The notes beneath the pieces are model-generated. The model had not been told where the DNA came from. It saw nothing but the letters and a program-made list of their open reading frames with translations, and did no database searches. 64,000 bases of DNA from Rhodococcus sp. B7740 (GTDB taxonomy: Bacteria; Actinomycetota; Actinomycetes; Mycobacteriales; Mycobacteriaceae): positions 3,348,001 through 3,412,000 of the forward strand of contig NZ_CP010797.1 in the NCBI RefSeq assembly GCF_000954115.1. Direction: 5' to 3'. The position numbers were made by a program, and so were the translations under genes. Below are positions 29,401-36,564 of this stretch, one piece after another (positions within the stretch are counted from its first letter, which is position 1; every line of letters begins with the position of its first letter).

Positions 29401-32400
29401 GGCCGTACTTGGAGATCTTGTCGATCGCGCTGATGGCCAGGATGCTGTCGCCGCCGAGTCCGAAGAAATCGTCGTCCACGCCCACTTCCCGGCCGAGTAC
29501 TTCGCCGATGGCTGCGCAGATCGCTTCCTCCGCCTCGGTACCGGGCGCCGACCGTACATCCGTGGTCGAGATGTACACCGGGGCAGGCAATGCGGCGATG
29601 TCGAGCTTGCCGTTGACGTTGGTGGGAAATGCGCCGAGTGGCACCACTGCCGAGGGGACCATGTACTCGGGTAGCGCCGACCTGCAGCGGTCGAGTACCT
29701 CGTCGACGAGGGTCTCGGACTCCGTGGCCAGCACGTAGGCAACCAGACGTGGAGCTCCGCCCGGTCCGTCGGTTCGCGCCGTCACCACCGCGTCGGACAC
29801 CGACGGGTGCGCACGCACCACCGTTGCGATGTCGCCGGTCTCGATGCGGTATCCCCGAATCTTGACCTGGTTGTCGGCGCGGCCGAGGTAGCGCACGTCC
29901 CCCGACTCGGACCACACGGCGAGGTCGCCGGTGTAGTACATCCGTTCTCCGGCAACCACATCGACTCCGGTCGATGCGGGCAGCGCCACGAAGCGCGAGG
30001 CGGTCAAGGCCGGTCGACGATGATAGCGATCGGCCAGTCCGGCTCCCGAGAGGTACAGGTCACCCATGGTGCCGATCGGCACAGGTCGCAGCGCCCGGTC
30101 GAGGATGTGTGCCCGTACCCCGCTCAGCGGCCGTCCGATCGGCGGGTCGGCGGAGTGCATCGCATCCGCGGACCGGTATTCGGCCTCGTCGGAGAACCAG
30201 GCGGTGGCGTACACCGTCGACTCCGTGGGTCCGTAGATGTTCGCGATGCGAGCGCCGGGAACAGCGCGCGAGATTCGTTCTGCCACATGATCGGTCAAGG
30301 CCTCACCGGCCAGTACCACGGTGTCCACCTCGATCACCGCGTCGCCGCCGAGAACGGCTACCATCGCCGATGGCACCCCGGACACGAGTGAACCACGGAA
30401 ACCGTTCTGCGCCAGCTCTATCAGATTCTCACCCATCGTGACGGTACCGCCGACCGCGAGCGCGGGGAAGATCTCGAACACCGAGACGTCGAAGCACAGT
30501 GACGTGGCGCAGTACACCCGCGAGAGTCCCTGTGAACCGAAGGTATCGACTGCCCAGCCCACCAGGTTGCGCAGTGAACCGTGCGAGATCACCACGCCCT
30601 TGGGAACGCCCGTCGAGCCCGAGGTGTAGATGACGTATGCGGTATCGGAGTCCTTCGGGCGCTCGACGAGTACCGGACCGGTACCGACAGAGCTCGGGTC
30701 GTCGACACGCAGGGTCCTCGTCACGGCGTCCGAATGCTGCGCAGCTGCCTGTACCGACGCCCGCACCACTGCATCGGTACTCGAATGTGTCAGCACCACA
30801 GGCGGTTGCGCGTCCCGCAGGATGTGCGCGATGCGCTCGGCGGGATGCGCGGGATCGATGGGGACGTACCCTGCGCCCGCTTTCCAGGCTGCGAGCACGC
30901 CGACGATCATCTCGTCCGATCTCGGCAGGGCGACACCGACGACGGAACCGGGGGTCACCCCTGCTGCGATCAGAGTCCGGGCCAACTCGTCCGATCGTTC
31001 GACCAGTGCGGCATAGGTGGTGCTGCGCGGTCCGGACGGAGAACCGATGTCGATCGCCGGGTCGAGGGGATGCGTCCGGGCATGCTCGGCGATGAGCGCC
31101 AGCGGATGATCGATGTCCGACCTCGACGCCGTGCCGGCACCCTCGGCTCGGCCGACCGCGAACTCCGCGAGTCGGTGACGCTCGGCGGCGGGGAGGATGT
31201 CCAGAGCCGACACCGGGTCCGAGAGCTCGGTGGAGATCAGACTGCGCACCACCGTGTGGTAGCGCGCCGCGATCGCCTGCGCCTCGGAGCGGTCGTACCC
31301 GGCCGAGTCGAAGTCGAGGACGATCTCGACCCCGCCGTTGCGGCAGTCGAGCACGAGGGCCATGTCCTCGAACGGTCCACCGGCGAGGTTACGCACCTCT
31401 GCGCGCTGCGTCCCGAATCGTAGATCACTCTCTCCCAGAACGAGATTGACCTGCACGCCGGTAACCGACGTTTCGGTGCCCGCACGCCGGCGCAGGTCCT
31501 CGTACCGGTAGCGCTGGCGCTTGGCGGACGTACGCAGGCCTGCATTCACATCACCGAGCGCGAGAGCGATCGACTCGCCGGTATCGAGTCCGACCGGCAG
31601 GGGGACGATGTTGGACACCATCCCGGGAGTACTGCGCATCGACATCGAGCGATTGGAGGTGAGGAGAGCGAGTACGGTCTCGTTCTCACCGGTCGTGCGG
31701 GTCGACAGCACCGCCAGCGCAGTGACCAGAACGGTGGGCCAGGACACCGAGGCCTCGCGTGCGGTGCGGTGCACCCCGCTCAGCACTGCCTCGTCGAGCA
31801 TCGAACGCAACCGGATTCGACCTGCCGCCACCCGATGCGTCGGCGTACCGATCGCCACCGGTCCGCCGTGGCCGGCCAATCGCTCGGTCCAGTACCTGCC
31901 GTCCTCGGCGGCCGCATCGCTGTCGCACCGCGCCGCCTCGAGTTCGACGAGGTCCTCGATCGGACCGAAACTCGACGGGGAGATCGCCGAGCCCGACGCC
32001 AGGTCCCGGTAGATCGCAGCGACGCGATCCTGCACCAGGGTGACGCCCACTCCGTCGAGGATGCTGTGGTGATAGCGCTGGTACCAGAGGGTTCTGTTCT
32101 CGCCGAGGGTCAAGATGGCCGAGAACACCAGGGGCGTCCGTCCGGGTTGCATCGGGACGGCCATGTCGGCCTCGATCCACTGCCGCGCCCTCGTATCGGA
32201 ATCCGTGGTGTCAGAATCGGCCATATCGATCACGGGTACCGCGATTTCCGGGGCCGTCTCACGGTGCAGGACGTCCGCCTCGGCGACTGCAGTCACGATG
32301 GCTCGAGAGAGAAGGTCGACATCGATGGGCCCAGGGATGTCCACGACCTCCGCCAGAGCGAAGACTGGATTGTCTGGATCGAGCTGCTGGGCGTACACGA

Positions 32401-32494
32401 TGCCGGACTGTGCCCTGGTCATCACGGAGGTCGGCTGCGTTGCATCCGAGGCATCTTCGGCATCGGCGGTGACGGTTGCGGGCGATGCGTTCAT
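23426..32494 (-). CDS. two-module starter NRPS (lipo-initiating)
   Basis: The 3022-aa protein is the first gene of the operon (ATG 32494). Domains (approximate residues): starter-type C (25-440; RAQSGIVYAQQLDPDNP, then HHSILDG), A (470-950), T with GGDSI (Ser near 1017), E (1060-1480; HHLAVDG near 1181), DCL C (1505-1930; PATPLQQGIIFHS), A (1960-2440), T (near 2511), E (2570-3000). A-domain codes read by hand are DVFSVAIVYK (unassigned) and DVWHFSLVDK, the classic Ser code. With both E domains the protein should build acyl-D-X-D-Ser. A starter C domain with no upstream partner fits transfer of the polyketide acyl group from the free ACP onto residue 1. The short C-terminal tail (GLTQADIDDIEDDLVFE) may dock to the next NRPS. 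Confidence 0.95.
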   Translation of the reverse strand: MNASPATVTADAEDASDATQPTSVMTRAQSGIVYAQQLDPDNPVFALAEVVDIPGPIDVDLLSRAIVTAVAEADVLHRETAPEIAVPVIDMADSDTTDSDTRARQWIEADMAVPMQPGRTPLVFSAILTLGENRTLWYQRYHHSILDGVGVTLVQDRVAAIYRDLASGSAISPSSFGPIEDLVELEAARCDSDAAAEDGRYWTERLAGHGGPVAIGTPTHRVAAGRIRLRSMLDEAVLSGVHRTAREASVSWPTVLVTALAVLSTRTTGENETVLALLTSNRSMSMRSTPGMVSNIVPLPVGLDTGESIALALGDVNAGLRTSAKRQRYRYEDLRRRAGTETSVTGVQVNLVLGESDLRFGTQRAEVRNLAGGPFEDMALVLDCRNGGVEIVLDFDSAGYDRSEAQAIAARYHTVVRSLISTELSDPVSALDILPAAERHRLAEFAVGRAEGAGTASRSDIDHPLALIAEHARTHPLDPAIDIGSPSGPRSTTYAALVERSDELARTLIAAGVTPGSVVGVALPRSDEMIVGVLAAWKAGAGYVPIDPAHPAERIAHILRDAQPPVVLTHSSTDAVVRASVQAAAQHSDAVTRTLRVDDPSSVGTGPVLVERPKDSDTAYVIYTSGSTGVPKGVVISHGSLRNLVGWAVDTFGSQGLSRVYCATSLCFDVSVFEIFPALAVGGTVTMGENLIELAQNGFRGSLVSGVPSAMVAVLGGDAVIEVDTVVLAGEALTDHVAERISRAVPGARIANIYGPTESTVYATAWFSDEAEYRSADAMHSADPPIGRPLSGVRAHILDRALRPVPIGTMGDLYLSGAGLADRYHRRPALTASRFVALPASTGVDVVAGERMYYTGDLAVWSESGDVRYLGRADNQVKIRGYRIETGDIATVVRAHPSVSDAVVTARTDGPGGAPRLVAYVLATESETLVDEVLDRCRSALPEYMVPSAVVPLGAFPTNVNGKLDIAALPAPVYISTTDVRSAPGTEAEEAICAAIGEVLGREVGVDDDFFGLGGDSILAISAIDKISKYGRAVTFRHFFDLRTPRRLAAASTIAGSVVDDNRTGTVPTVPMMQWWAERHGTTSTFNQSVSVSLPADVTNDDLRAALRILVDNHDTLRMRVTVSAAPVAEIDPVGAGPQFELLITADTDEECAAARFLLSPPTGRMIVGVRRSPTELILIVHHLAVDGVSWHVLLDDLRSAYESISAATTPIVRPAPTSYSTWATDLTRQPLPGTAEIEKWQSIASAPSPSIVSDAFDPRVDTAARTRVDSVDLPVDLSRALLVETATATHSSTGDLLLSALVFALGQDIVLDLEGHGRGGDLDLSRTVGWFTTVHPIALAPADSVIATTSAVKTALAAIPHDGRGFGLLRYLDPVAAPILASAPASQIGFNYLGRLMQGGDWSVDALAPVPATEADVSAVHPVEITAYASSTGVLTLHVSSCSRIVDPAWITDVLNRWQQACSELVRAAALDPRLALAPSDFDVVELDTEELETVLNSALVERGLTDVLPATPLQQGIIFHSIADSADVYTAQFVFELDARVDDERMRRAVSTVLADNPGLRTGFLWSGLRTPVAVVPTVVDASFDSVTVPNGPETAGPANVAGTGVVERLLVAERDRPFRLDTPPLVRFLLIHSATGRTTLALTCHHTILDGWSVPLLVEQLFGAYGTDPSERGRRTHPSPREFLQWRARQDLDAAAAYWAERLRGAEPLCVADLARPGATSDPVTTEQVAFVLPAHQVQGLTDAAARAKVTVSTVAEVATALALGYSCNREDVVFGKTVSGRSIDLPGVDEIVGCLIDTVPVRIALDPADSVSQLLSIAHREHLAGQSAHFLGLGEIQRAAGLGQLFDVLMVFENYPNDLSSSASVLPIESMTAVDATHYPVTIVVDPRDGLAIRADYRPAAVDASFVRGLVDRIALVLSTISDDGGEVDCGEIDLLTPAERHRIVTAWNDTDHEVTVSTLTELVRIGSDRAIAVDPSWPAVVSEDTGYSYAEFAERVARTATELDGLGVRGRIVAVMVPRSPDMVVVLHAIVAAGAAYLPIDPELPQERRDFVLSDAEPAVVIGAVEKGFTAGEFVYLDLGELLARAAVCTPRELPESSSSDTAYVIYTSGSTGRPKGVRVSHGAIVNRLTWMQHEYGLSPKDRVLQKTPTSFDVSVWELFWPLAVGATIVVAEPGGHTDPYYLAGLIERTGITTLHFVPSMLTAFLAATDPVQSASVLRVFCSGEALPAESVARYFDFFEYVEGATPPALHNLYGPTEAAVDVTYWECTRADVTRGVVPIGRPVWNTRLAILDSRLRPVPAGAAGVLYLAGDQLADGYVERSGLTATRFVADPFGPPGARMYDTGDLCRWGRDGAVEYLGRIDNQIKLRGLRIELGEIENVLTGHRSVRAAAVLARTVGSATHLVGYLAPEDDVAVADLDTAAVAEFAAKTLPEYMVPPIFVVLQSLPSSPNGKLDRRALPQPVAPQSAHEEAVGDLEQLVVDLFARVLGRTDVGATDNFFALGGDSISSISLVGRAATAGFRLSPADVFTGRTPRGIAMLATPLAEMDIETGPATGPVPVTPIVAAFTELGALRGLHQSIRIRVPADATPQLLTRALQSVVERHAVLRMRQRPDGGVEILPRGSADLVEVSVCEPGRSLDPRSDGDELDPETGRMLLARWDATRSELTLIAHHLVVDGLSWEPLTADLEQAYRLVGDSSTTAAELEQFCATEDGTTYRHWARSITDDPGSRRVELDHWRSVLALDGSPDSYAIAGPMGTVAQARSLTLEFPEDVSAASTSEIPEMFRCTAQDVLLAGLTAALQEWSGSDSIPIDLEGHGRSMPRTDLSRTVGWFTTLYPVRLRTPMQPWTELLRSEDHLAASIKAVKEQVRATPDNGIGFGALRYLDPVGEQELSRYPLPAVCFNYLGRTGSDSLDTLWKPTVIAGGAHPDAGLRHTVEINGAVTAGHLRLDMIWDATVLDRHDVDEIARLWQEAVTAMATLCTDASVGVATPSDLSISGLTQADIDDIEDDLVFE

Positions 32495-32686
32495 CTCGAG
32501 TGATCAGTCCCCCCGGCCACGGGTCGGTGAAAGGTCGTGTGGCCTCGAGAGCCATGTTTGCGACGAGCGGGGTACCGGTGCAATGCGGTTGCAGCAACCG
32601 GTAATTGGCAACACGCGTCGCGGTCAGTCCGTGCAAAGCCCTGGCGAGTGGCCCCGCAGCGACGCTTCACTGTTCGTGTGACACCA
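32495..32686. promoter_or_regulatory. divergent promoter region of the NRPS/PKS operon and export/Dap operon
   Basis: This 192-nt gap is the only intergenic space that can drive both the 32-kb minus-strand operon and the plus-strand DrrAB-SbnAB operon. It contains a perfect inverted repeat CGGTTGC-A-GCAACCG at 32586-32600, a candidate operator. No convincing -35/-10 pair could be fixed by eye on either strand. No regulator gene lies in the cluster as seen. Confidence 0.55.
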
Positions 32687-33652
32687 ATGATCGAGGCCGT
32701 AGGTCTCTGCAAACGATTCCCCGGATCCGCAGGCGTGATGGCGCTGGATTCGCTGAGCATCAGCGCCCGTGAGGGCACAGTGCTCGGCGTCCTCGGTCCC
32801 AACGGTGCCGGAAAAACTACTACTGCTCGTATCCTCACAACGCTGCTCGACGCCGACTCCGGGTCCGCCTCGGTTGCCGGATTCGATGTGCGGACGCAGG
32901 CCCACGAAGTGCGACGCGCCATAGGCGTCGCCGGCCAGTCCGCGAGCATCGACAACCGGCTCACCGGGCGGGAGAATCTCACCCTCGTCGGGGTACTCCG
33001 CGGGCTCGGCCGCAAGGGGGCCAAAGCGAGGGCAATGGAGATCCTCGACACGTTCGGTCTTGCCGATCGCGCGAACGACGTGGCCAAGCACTACTCCGGC
33101 GGCATGCGGCGGCGGCTCGATCTGGCGGCCGCGCTCGTCGGACATCCACGGGTGCTGTTTCTGGACGAGCCCACCACCGGCCTCGACCCCACCAGCCGCG
33201 CCATGCTGTGGGAGTCGGTCGAACGCGAGGTCGCCAACGGCGTGACCGTACTGCTCACTACCCAGTACCTGGAAGAGGCCGATCACCTGGCCGACAACAT
33301 CGCCGTCATCTCGGCGGGCACGGTGGTGGCCGAGGGCTCGCCCGCAGAACTCAAACGACAGGTCGGCGGGGAGGTACTCCGAGTCGTCCCCAAGGACCCG
33401 AACCGCACCGCTGACATGGCCGCCATCATGGCAACCGTGTGCGGCCGAGAACCGACGAACGGAAAGCAGGGTCTCACAGTGCCTCTCACTTCCTCCATCG
33501 CGCAGGTCGCGCACGTTGCCGATCGGATGGTCGCCGACGACATCGAGGCCGCCGAGTTCGGCATCGACCGGCCCTCGCTCGACGATGTCTTCCATCAGCT
33601 CACCGCCGACCCGGAGTCGAAGGGTGCCCGAGAGCCGGTGGCAGCGCGATGA
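32687..33652 (+). CDS. DrrA-like ABC exporter ATPase
   Basis: The protein has 321 aa if started at ATG 32687 (MIEAVGLCKRF). A GTG three codons earlier is also possible, and no ribosome site is evident for either, so the message may be nearly leaderless. It shows Walker A GPNGAGKTT, the DrrA-like Q-loop stretch GQSASIDNRLTGRENL, signature YSGGMRRRLDLA and Walker B VLFLDEP. The family energises export of antibiotics such as daunorubicin. It overlaps the permease gene (ATGA) and faces away from the NRPS operon, so it most likely exports the lipopeptide and gives self-protection. Confidence 0.9.
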   Translation: MIEAVGLCKRFPGSAGVMALDSLSISAREGTVLGVLGPNGAGKTTTARILTTLLDADSGSASVAGFDVRTQAHEVRRAIGVAGQSASIDNRLTGRENLTLVGVLRGLGRKGAKARAMEILDTFGLADRANDVAKHYSGGMRRRLDLAAALVGHPRVLFLDEPTTGLDPTSRAMLWESVEREVANGVTVLLTTQYLEEADHLADNIAVISAGTVVAEGSPAELKRQVGGEVLRVVPKDPNRTADMAAIMATVCGREPTNGKQGLTVPLTSSIAQVAHVADRMVADDIEAAEFGIDRPSLDDVFHQLTADPESKGAREPVAAR

Positions 33653-34434
33653 CCACCATGGTGAGCGACACCGGAGCTCTGGTCGGAAGGCAGATGCTGC
33701 ATCTGGTTCGAGTTCCCGAGAAACTGCTGGCCATCGCCATCATGCCGGTGTCCTATCTCGTCATTTTCGGATATCTCTTCGGAGCGGCGATGTCGGTACC
33801 CGGCGGCAACTATCGCGAATATCTCATGGCCGGAATCCTGGCGCAGACCATGCTCTCCGGAATCACCTCCACCGGACTCGGGGTCGCCGACGATCTCAAC
33901 GGTGGCCTCATCGACCGACTCCGCGCACTCCCCATCACCCAGACGTCGGTGCTGCTCTCGCGCACCGTGGCCAATGTGATGACCTCCGCGGTGTCGGTCG
34001 CCGTCATGGCTGCCGTCGGGCTGTTGATCGGCTGGAAGATCAACACCGACTTCTGGCATGCTGCAGCCGGTTTCGGCGTCCTACTGCTGTTCGGATTCGC
34101 CATGTCCTGGTTGGGAGTGGTGATCGGATTGATGCTCCGCACCGCGGAGGCAATCACCTCCGTAGCCTTCGTGATCGTGCTGCCGGTGACGTTCCTGTCC
34201 AACGCGTTCATTCCGCTCGAGGGGTTACCCGGATGGTTGCGCGTGGTCTGCAGTCTCAATCCGATGAGCTGGGTGGTTCAGGCGACCCGCGAGTTGTTCG
34301 GAAACCCCAGCGGCGCAGGCGCATCCGCCGTGGCCCCGACGCATCCCGTGGCGTGGGCGGTAGGACTCTCCGCGGCATTGACGGTGGTGTTCGCCGCACT
34401 GGCCGTGGCTGCGTACCGTCGGGAATCGAAGTGA
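33649..34434 (+). CDS. DrrB-like ABC-2 type permease
   Basis: The 261-aa ABC-2 membrane protein has about six hydrophobic segments, for example LLAIAIMPVSYLVIFGYLF near the N-terminus and LTVVFAALAVAAY at the C-terminus. It also carries the family stretch LPVTFLSNAFIPLEGLPGWL before the last helices. It is coupled to the ATPase gene by ATGA and to the SbnA homologue by a GTGA overlap. It should form the membrane channel of the exporter for the cluster's product. Confidence 0.9.
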   Translation: MTTMVSDTGALVGRQMLHLVRVPEKLLAIAIMPVSYLVIFGYLFGAAMSVPGGNYREYLMAGILAQTMLSGITSTGLGVADDLNGGLIDRLRALPITQTSVLLSRTVANVMTSAVSVAVMAAVGLLIGWKINTDFWHAAAGFGVLLLFGFAMSWLGVVIGLMLRTAEAITSVAFVIVLPVTFLSNAFIPLEGLPGWLRVVCSLNPMSWVVQATRELFGNPSGAGASAVAPTHPVAWAVGLSAALTVVFAALAVAAYRRESK

Positions 34435-35480
34435 ACGCCGCCCGCGGACACGGAGGTGCCACCAGCACCCAGACCGGACCGCGGACCGTGAACCTCGGGA
34501 CCCGAACCTCGCTCGGGGACACGATCAACGAGCTACGGCCCGCCTACAGCGGATCCTCGGTGGTCCAACTGGCCCACGACAGCGTCGACCTGTTCGCCAA
34601 ACTCGAATTCACCAATCCCACCGGCAGTTCCAAGGATCGTTCGGCGTTCTGGATGATGCGTCGTGCGATCGCCCGCGGCGAGATATCCCCGGGCCGGCCG
34701 ATCATCGAGTCGTCCTCGGGCAACTTCGCAGTGGCTCTCGCATCACTCTGCCGCGCACTGGGATTGGAATTCATTCCGGTCATCGATGCCAACACGAACA
34801 CCAGCACCGAGAACTTTCTCCGAGGTGCCTGCGACAGAGTGGAGAAGATCAGCGAACCCGACGCAGGCGGCGGCTTTCTTCAGAATCGGTTGCGTCGCCT
34901 CGATCACCTGCTGGCCGATCTCGCCGGATTCTGGCCCAACCAATACGCCAATCACGATGCGCTGGACGCGCATTACACCCTCACCGCAGGCGAGATCGTC
35001 GACCGATTCGACACGTTGGACTACGTGTTCGTCGGTGTCGGCACCGGCGGCACCATCTCGGGGGTGTCGAACCGTCTCAAGGAGGACTTCCCCGGAGTCA
35101 CCGTCGTTGCGGTCGATTCGGTGGGCTCGGTCATCTTCGGCGGCCAGCCTCGCCGACGTCACATCCCCGGTCTCGGCTCGTCCATAGTGCCGGATCTGGT
35201 GCGGCAAGCGATCATCGACGACGTGGTGATGGTTGAGGAGGCCGACGCCGTTCTGGCCTGTCACGAACTCGTCCGCAGGCACGGGGTCTTCGGTGGCGGA
35301 TCGACCGGAACGGTGTATCACGCTGTGAACCAGTACTTTCGGCATCATCGGCCGATGCGTCGCCCCCGTGTGTTGTTCCTGTGCGCCGATCGCGGCACCG
35401 CGTACACCGATACCGTGTACGACTCCGGCTGGGTGCGCGATCATTTCGACCGACCTACATCGAACCAGGAGTTCTCGTGA
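34431..35480 (+). CDS. sbnA: SbnA-like N-(2-amino-2-carboxyethyl)-L-glutamate synthase
   Basis: The 349-aa fold-type II PLP enzyme of the cysteine synthase family starts at a GTG (34431) in the permease stop. Lys68 in NPTGSSKDRSAFW is the predicted Schiff-base Lys, SSSGNFAVALA binds substrate carboxylate, and GTGGTISG binds the PLP phosphate. In staphyloferrin B synthesis SbnA joins O-phospho-L-serine and L-glutamate. The tight pairing with an SbnB homologue (GTGA overlap) distinguishes it from ordinary CysK/CysM. The expected outcome is a Dap precursor for the NRPS. Substrate choice is inferred from the pairing. Confidence 0.88.
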   Translation: MNAARGHGGATSTQTGPRTVNLGTRTSLGDTINELRPAYSGSSVVQLAHDSVDLFAKLEFTNPTGSSKDRSAFWMMRRAIARGEISPGRPIIESSSGNFAVALASLCRALGLEFIPVIDANTNTSTENFLRGACDRVEKISEPDAGGGFLQNRLRRLDHLLADLAGFWPNQYANHDALDAHYTLTAGEIVDRFDTLDYVFVGVGTGGTISGVSNRLKEDFPGVTVVAVDSVGSVIFGGQPRRRHIPGLGSSIVPDLVRQAIIDDVVMVEEADAVLACHELVRRHGVFGGGSTGTVYHAVNQYFRHHRPMRRPRVLFLCADRGTAYTDTVYDSGWVRDHFDRPTSNQEFS

Positions 35481-36520
35481 CCCATACGTTCTCCGTGCCC
35501 TCTGTGCACACTGCTCCGTCGATCCACACTGCGCCGTCGATGAGTGTGATCACCAAAGCCGAGGTGGACCGCGTCGTCTCCGAGGACCGTCCCGGTGTTC
35601 TCGATACCATCGCCGCCACGTATCGCGCCGTGGCAGCGGGCGATGTGGTGGTGCCGCACTCTTCCTTCCTTCGGTTTCCCGATCGGCCGAGCGACCGCAT
35701 CATCGCCCTCCCCGCTTTCCTCGGATCCAGCTCACCTGCTGCGGGAATCAAGTGGATCTCGTCGTGGCCGGGCAATACCGCCGAGGGTCGACCACGAGCA
35801 TCGGCAGTGCTGATACTCAACGACATGCAGACCGGATTCCCCTACGCGATGCTCGAGTCGTCGACGATCTCCGCCAACCGAACGGCAGCCGGGGCGGTTC
35901 TGGCCGCCGAACGGGTGGTGGGTGAACGACGGGCCGCGAAGGTCGCGATCATCGGTGCCGGCCTCATCTCGCGCACCTGCTGGTCGATCCTGACGGACCT
36001 CGGTTGGTCGATCGACGAGTTGTCCGTGTTCGATACCGATCTCGGTTCTGCGCGTCGGTTTCGGTCCGAAATCGACGATCCCGATCTGATCGTCACTGTC
36101 GCCGATTCCGCGGTAGATGCCTGCCGCGACGCCGATCTCGTCATCATTGCAACCGTGGCGGCGCAGCCTCACCTGCATGATCCGGCACTGCTCGACTCCA
36201 ACCCGGTCGTGTTGCATCTGTCCCTCCGCGACCTGGCACCGGAACTGATCGCGGCGAGCGTGAACATCACCGACGACGTCGATCACGCCATTCGCGAACG
36301 CACGTCCTTGCACCTGGCCGAACTCGCATACGGTCACCGCGATTTCGTACGCGGCACCCTCGGTGAACTACTGGACGACCCGGTCACCTTCGACCGGTCC
36401 GCACCGATCGTGTTCTCGCCGTTCGGGCTCGGGGTCCTCGACATCGCGCTCGGCAGGTGGGTGCACGACCGGGTGACAGCGAACGGCGGCGGTCACACGG
36501 TCTCCGACTTCTTCGGGTGA
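35477..36520 (+). CDS. sbnB: SbnB-like dehydrogenase (ornithine cyclodeaminase family), Dap-forming
   Basis: The protein has 347 aa from a GTG at 35477, overlapping the SbnA stop, with AGGAG five bases upstream. The first 22 residues are low-complexity (repeated HTAPS), so an internal ATG start at MSVITKAEVD is possible. The Rossmann motif GAGLISRTCWSIL and the ornithine-cyclodeaminase region IKWISSWPGN are present. SbnB oxidatively hydrolyses the SbnA product to L-2,3-diaminopropionate, 2-oxoglutarate and NADH. It is the last gene of this operon and supplies the building block suggested by the acidic A-domain pocket in NRPS module 5. Confidence 0.88.
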   Translation: MTHTFSVPSVHTAPSIHTAPSMSVITKAEVDRVVSEDRPGVLDTIAATYRAVAAGDVVVPHSSFLRFPDRPSDRIIALPAFLGSSSPAAGIKWISSWPGNTAEGRPRASAVLILNDMQTGFPYAMLESSTISANRTAAGAVLAAERVVGERRAAKVAIIGAGLISRTCWSILTDLGWSIDELSVFDTDLGSARRFRSEIDDPDLIVTVADSAVDACRDADLVIIATVAAQPHLHDPALLDSNPVVLHLSLRDLAPELIAASVNITDDVDHAIRERTSLHLAELAYGHRDFVRGTLGELLDDPVTFDRSAPIVFSPFGLGVLDIALGRWVHDRVTANGGGHTVSDFFG

Positions 36521-36564
36521 CCCCTTCTGTCGCGTGGGCGACGTCCGTCCTGGGCGTCAGGGGT
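36520..36564. terminator. possible bidirectional terminator between sbnB and the ABC1 kinase gene
   Basis: The convergent genes leave 36 nt. A short stem GTCGC-gtgg-GCGAC (36529-36542) lies inside a wider ACCCCT/AGGGGT pairing (36520-36525 with 36559-36564). There is no U-tract, so the call is weak. Confidence 0.3.

Noticed and set aside
8436-32494. Similar A-domain and C-domain stretches as mobile or direct repeats
   Set aside because: Similarity follows the conserved core motifs of NRPS domains; no transposase, terminal inverted repeats or target duplications are seen.
33516-34430. Extension of the SbnA frame back through the exporter genes
   Set aside because: It is out of frame with DrrA and DrrB, which have intact motifs. 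The GTGA overlap at 34431 is the real start.
34431-35480. Ordinary cysteine synthase (CysK/CysM)
   Set aside because: It is fused by overlap to an SbnB homologue and placed in a natural-product operon, so the Dap pathway is the better reading.
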